This document shows, one piece after another, positions 5,401 to 6,765 of a DNA stretch of 6,765 bases. A program made the translations under genes and the position numbers. The notes below the pieces were generated by a model. That model saw nothing but the letters and a program-made list of their open reading frames with translations, searched no databases and was not told where the DNA came from. The stretch lies in assembly GCA_900557505.1 (NCBI GenBank), contig USTC01000062.1:1-6765 (forward strand). Reading direction: 5' to 3'. Source of the stretch: an uncultured Collinsella sp. (lineage in GTDB: Bacteria; Actinomycetota; Coriobacteriia; Coriobacteriales; Coriobacteriaceae). How positions within the stretch are numbered: the stretch's first letter is position 1; each line of letters begins with the position of its first letter.

Positions 5401-6765
5401 ACCTACGTGGACACTTACGCCCCCACCATTTATGACCTCTGGGTAGATAAGGCCTACTGTGAGAGCGTTTCGTTTGACGTGTTCGATGACCGCGACGAGA
5501 CGGTGGCGGTTACCGATGGCGGCAAGGAGCTCAAGGCTGGCAAGGACGGAAAGTACACGGTTAAGGCCGCTGAAGGTGATGCCGGTGCTGAGCATGTAAT
5601 CGTGGCTACGGACACTGCCGGCAATAAAGAGACCATCACAATTAAGATGTACGCCGAGCATGCGTATAAATGGACGATCGACAAGCAGCCGACGGTTACC
5701 GAGACCGGCTCCAAACATGGAACGTGCTCCGTGTGCGGCCATGAGTCGGGTGCGGTTGAGGTTCCGGCCCTGGCTGTTAAGGGTTATTCGGGCAAATATG
5801 ACGGCAAGGATCACTCTGTCGATGCCTCGGCCCTGCCCGAGGGCGCCGTCGTTGAGTACAAGGCTGCTGACGGCGGCTGGACGAGCGTTGCGCCCAGCAT
5901 TAAGGATGTCGGCAGTGTGACGGTCGACTATCGCGTCACGATTGATGACGCGGCAGTCGACGGCAAGGTGACGCTTGAGGTCAAACCGCGTGCGATAACG
6001 GTCGCGGCGCAGGACGCCTCCAAGACCTATGGTGAGGACGATCCCAAGTTTACGTATGACGTCACTTCTGGCGAGCTCGTTGAGGGCGAGAGCCTTCAGG
6101 GCATTGAGATTGAGCGCGAAGATTGCGACGCCGTGCGCGACGGTGGCTATGCTCTGCACCTGACGCAGCCTGAGGGCGCCAACTCCAACTACAAGATTAC
6201 GTTCAAGGATGGCACCTTTACGATCGACAAGCGCGAACTCTCCGTAACGTGGGACACCACTACTGAGTTCACCTACGACGGCGAGAAGCACTGCCCCCAA
6301 GCGAAACTCCACAATGCCATCGAAGGTGACGATGTCTCCGCGTACGTCGACGGCGCCAAGGTCAAAGCCGGCACCTACACGGCGAAAATTACCGAACTGA
6401 CGGGCGGCGACGCAGGTAACTACAAGTTTCCCGCCGAAGGCCTGACGTGTGAGTTCTCCATCAAGAAGGCGCCCCAGGGTGCGCCGAAGGTCCAGGCCAC
6501 GGCCGAGACCGTGAGCGGCAAGTCCGACGGTAAGATCACGGGCGTCGACGCGAAGATGGAGTGGCGCGCCAAGGACTCTGGCGAGTATCGGGGTGTGCCC
6601 GAAGGCGTGACTGAGATTGCGGATTGCGCTGTCGGCACGTACGAGGTGCGCTACCGCGCCGATAGTGACCACGATGCCTCCTCCGCCACCGAGGTTACCG
6701 TTAACGCTGGCGGCAAGTTCGTCGTGACGCTGCCTGCCAAGCACTCTGCTTTCCATTTGGCTTCT
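2359..6765 (+). CDS. Giant secreted surface protein: beta-helix N-terminus plus Ig/MBG stalk (3' truncated)
   Basis: An unbroken frame of 1469 codons runs from ATG 2359 to the last base of the window with no stop. A signal peptide (1-34) is followed by a region of about residues 35-530 rich in Asn, Ser, Thr and short beta repeats such as TFTDCEFYD, TFNNCSFTG and NLNDCKMSN. This resembles a pectate-lyase-like right-handed beta-helix of adhesins, but no catalytic site is evident. The stalk then has Tyr-Asp-Gly modules (Tyr598, Tyr705, Tyr796, Tyr1147, Tyr1306), His/Trp...Cys modules (about 539-563, 948-1005, 1101-1126) and an Ig-like domain with a TDTAGN strand (about 1022-1094). It also has an MBG domain (about 1210-1291) and an 83-residue module present twice (864-946, 1370-1452). 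The likely role is a wall-anchored adhesin or glycan-binding protein; the anchor would lie beyond 6765. Ligand and anchoring type are unknown. The first third is visibly richer in A/T-ending codons than the stalk. A divergent LytTR system lies 239 bp away. Confidence 0.92.
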   Translation, partial: MKEKKMGMRAALMRLLGIATVACALVATPAVASAETQVPANSQVLSLGQAGKEPVKITEPGCYVLRTSENQTTPSSGYVIDVPNATSYNPVTIYIDGTVYVNDRTNALVGQERWLFNIKRGSNIEFIGINNPCVSFHRNQKQFESVSGFLTDRYYSGGYKKASGDISVGLGVGDGSQNFILSYGSKYEQKVPAISLGSTEGELTAKFEKLKIQGYVGRSGAVAGNAQEYAVPAHLFREGRDTTGGNINPFTATFTDCEFYDTSGDFNGAVSVDGNSSFKMPKDGSAVAKLTATFNNCSFTGSNGENVGVRQTNNSYSSVEAARYFANSSVLNTYAVAGVMGVTNATVNLNDCKMSNFHSTRSSSADNTLTVDALNVARSARCNINGGEISRYGARGNTCVVYAAGTLTLNGSPEIASYWKNSHADDTNYGDKYTEADKATGTAKSLYVPKKKSVDANVPALNIASDFSVRGGFGDNVWISIEETADSNGVKSRVLGTCESNKIEGVVPDGSSENDDNSDKYEVVNLNGDLTFRETIHQHKWNVEADGLGVRASCVGPFRNSECEYGKDESGEPKKYLRATYELSMSKATSSQSTELVYDGCPVKIALNKDGAWNLEQMGVTASDEFTWYQCKSQADAEAYKNGTKLKGAPTDAGYYYVVTSFKTASGQTLEGKKAFEISPRRLVRGQSYQFTLKDGGKGAGKYAYDGKEHQPVVESAKFKNGAGEWVDLVEGKDYELSARSESGLKQTEPGQYECIVIGKGNFATDGGTTSVLTLKWEIVDVSRFDLEVAGFDGIYDGKEHGITVNVKNDPVPADMKIEYREDGGDWTTKKPAYRTAADYTTYYRVTASDYLTVKGSATVKISKADQDAPAGLVGNNWTTCNSKDGSISGVTKAMEYRRGSSGSYQKITSDGKLTGLTKSGTYYVRFAEDSNHNASADAEVKIEQGPHAVADNAAWKPNGEGSHVKRCKYCKTEQERQPCRWKYEIVTPATPEADGVRQKVCRVCNGRWDEERYTYVDTYAPTIYDLWVDKAYCESVSFDVFDDRDETVAVTDGGKELKAGKDGKYTVKAAEGDAGAEHVIVATDTAGNKETITIKMYAEHAYKWTIDKQPTVTETGSKHGTCSVCGHESGAVEVPALAVKGYSGKYDGKDHSVDASALPEGAVVEYKAADGGWTSVAPSIKDVGSVTVDYRVTIDDAAVDGKVTLEVKPRAITVAAQDASKTYGEDDPKFTYDVTSGELVEGESLQGIEIEREDCDAVRDGGYALHLTQPEGANSNYKITFKDGTFTIDKRELSVTWDTTTEFTYDGEKHCPQAKLHNAIEGDDVSAYVDGAKVKAGTYTAKITELTGGDAGNYKFPAEGLTCEFSIKKAPQGAPKVQATAETVSGKSDGKITGVDAKMEWRAKDSGEYRGVPEGVTEIADCAVGTYEVRYRADSDHDASSATEVTVNAGGKFVVTLPAKHSAFHLAS
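4948..5196 (+). repeat. Duplicated stalk module, copy A (residues 864-946)
   Basis: The module starts with Lys-Ala-Asp-Gln-Asp-Ala-Pro. It then has a DGSISGV strand, a MEYR strand and a GTYYVRFAEDSNHNAS block, and ends in a V-x-x-x-x-G strand. The same order of blocks recurs in copy B near the window end, about 506 residues later. It looks like a beta-sandwich (fibronectin/Ig-like) stalk unit. Similarity is at protein level, and the DNA has diverged. Confidence 0.7.
5200..5373 (+). other. Paired His/Trp...Cys-x-x-Cys modules (residues 948-1005)
   Basis: Two short units lie in tandem. The first has His948, Trp956, His964 and Cys968-Lys-Tyr-Cys971. The second has Cys980, Trp982 and Cys1002-Arg-Val-Cys1005. 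A third full unit is at 1101-1126 (His1101, Trp1105, Cys1123-Ser-Val-Cys1126), and a degenerate one is at 539-563 with Cys554 and Cys563. Such Cys-pair units are common in stalks of Gram-positive surface proteins. Metal binding or disulfide formation is possible; the sequence does not decide. Confidence 0.65.
5659..5736 (+). other. Third His/Trp...Cys-x-x-Cys module (residues 1101-1126)
   Basis: HAYKW (1101-1105) is followed by a Thr-rich linker, His1120 and CSVC (1123-1126), then Gly-His. It directly follows the Ig-like domain and precedes the Tyr-Asp-Gly module at 1147. This repeats the order of Cys unit followed by YDG module seen around residues 539-600. Confidence 0.6.
5986..6231 (+). 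other. MBG domain (residues about 1210-1291)
   Basis: The block starts PRAITVAAQDASKTYGEDDP, continues with TSGELVEGESL and closes with NSNYKITFKDGTFTID. This is the characteristic MBG pattern of a Lys-Thr-Tyr-Gly opening, a Gly-Glu-x-Leu core and an Asn-Tyr...Thr-Phe-Thr-Ile ending. MBG domains are Ig-like stalk units of bacterial surface proteins. A second, related unit with the YDGEKH motif follows at about 1292-1369. Confidence 0.8.
6466..6714 (+). repeat. Duplicated stalk module, copy B (residues 1370-1452)
   Basis: The block order matches copy A: Lys-Ala-Pro-Gln-Gly-Ala-Pro, then DGKITGV, MEWR, GTYEVRYRADSDHDAS, and an ending Val-x-x-x-x-Gly. Both copies directly follow a YDG/MBG-type unit, so the duplicated piece may be a two-domain cassette. 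After copy B only 17 residues remain in the window, and they do not show what follows. Confidence 0.7.

Noticed and set aside
4201..6756. Minus-strand open frame of 851 codons opposite the surface gene
   Set aside because: It is the codon-aligned shadow of a gene with a signal peptide and recognised domains. Its product is a Leu/Arg/Val/Ala-rich string without domains, and there is no sign of a promoter or ribosome binding site.
1..6765. CRISPR arrays, tRNA or rRNA genes, insertion sequences, phage or integrase genes
   Set aside because: I found no regularly spaced DNA repeats, RNA gene signatures, transposase frames or terminal inverted repeats. The repeats present are protein-level stalk modules.

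Overview
The window reads as GC-rich bacterial chromosome. The third codon positions of all genes are strongly G/C and the starts carry clear Shine-Dalgarno sequences. A large Ig/MBG-type surface protein next to an AgrC/AgrA-like (GHKL + LytTR) two-component pair is typical of gut Gram-positive bacteria. The base composition fits a Coriobacteriia relative such as Collinsella better than low-GC Firmicutes. This placement is an inference from style, not from a marker gene.

Layout: positions 1-101 hold the last 32 codons of an unidentified plus-strand gene. It converges on a minus-strand two-gene operon with only 18 bp between the stop codons. The operon is read right to left. It encodes a 240-residue LytTR response regulator (2119 down to 1397), then a 425-residue multi-pass GHKL sensor kinase (1397 down to 120), and the two are joined by a TGATG stop/start overlap. 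A 239-bp divergent intergenic region (2120-2358) separates the operon from a very large plus-strand gene that starts at 2359 and is still open at 6765, the last base of the window.

That large gene is the main content of the window. At least 1469 codons encode a secreted protein with, in order: a signal peptide, an Asn/Ser/Thr-rich region that looks like a right-handed beta-helix, and a long stalk. The stalk contains Tyr-Asp-Gly-type Ig/MBG modules, His/Trp...Cys-x-x-Cys modules, one Ig-like 'TAGN' domain, one clear MBG domain and a duplicated module of about 83 residues. The C-terminus, where a cell-wall anchor would be expected, lies outside the window. The long open frames antisense to this gene are codon-aligned shadows caused by the near absence of TTA, CTA and TCA codons.

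Working hypothesis: the sensor and regulator answer an extracellular cue, possibly a peptide by analogy with AgrC/AgrA, and may control the divergent surface-protein gene through the shared AT-rich promoter core. No agrB/agrD-like processing gene or peptide precursor could be supported in the window. The direct link between regulator and surface gene is inferred from gene arrangement only.
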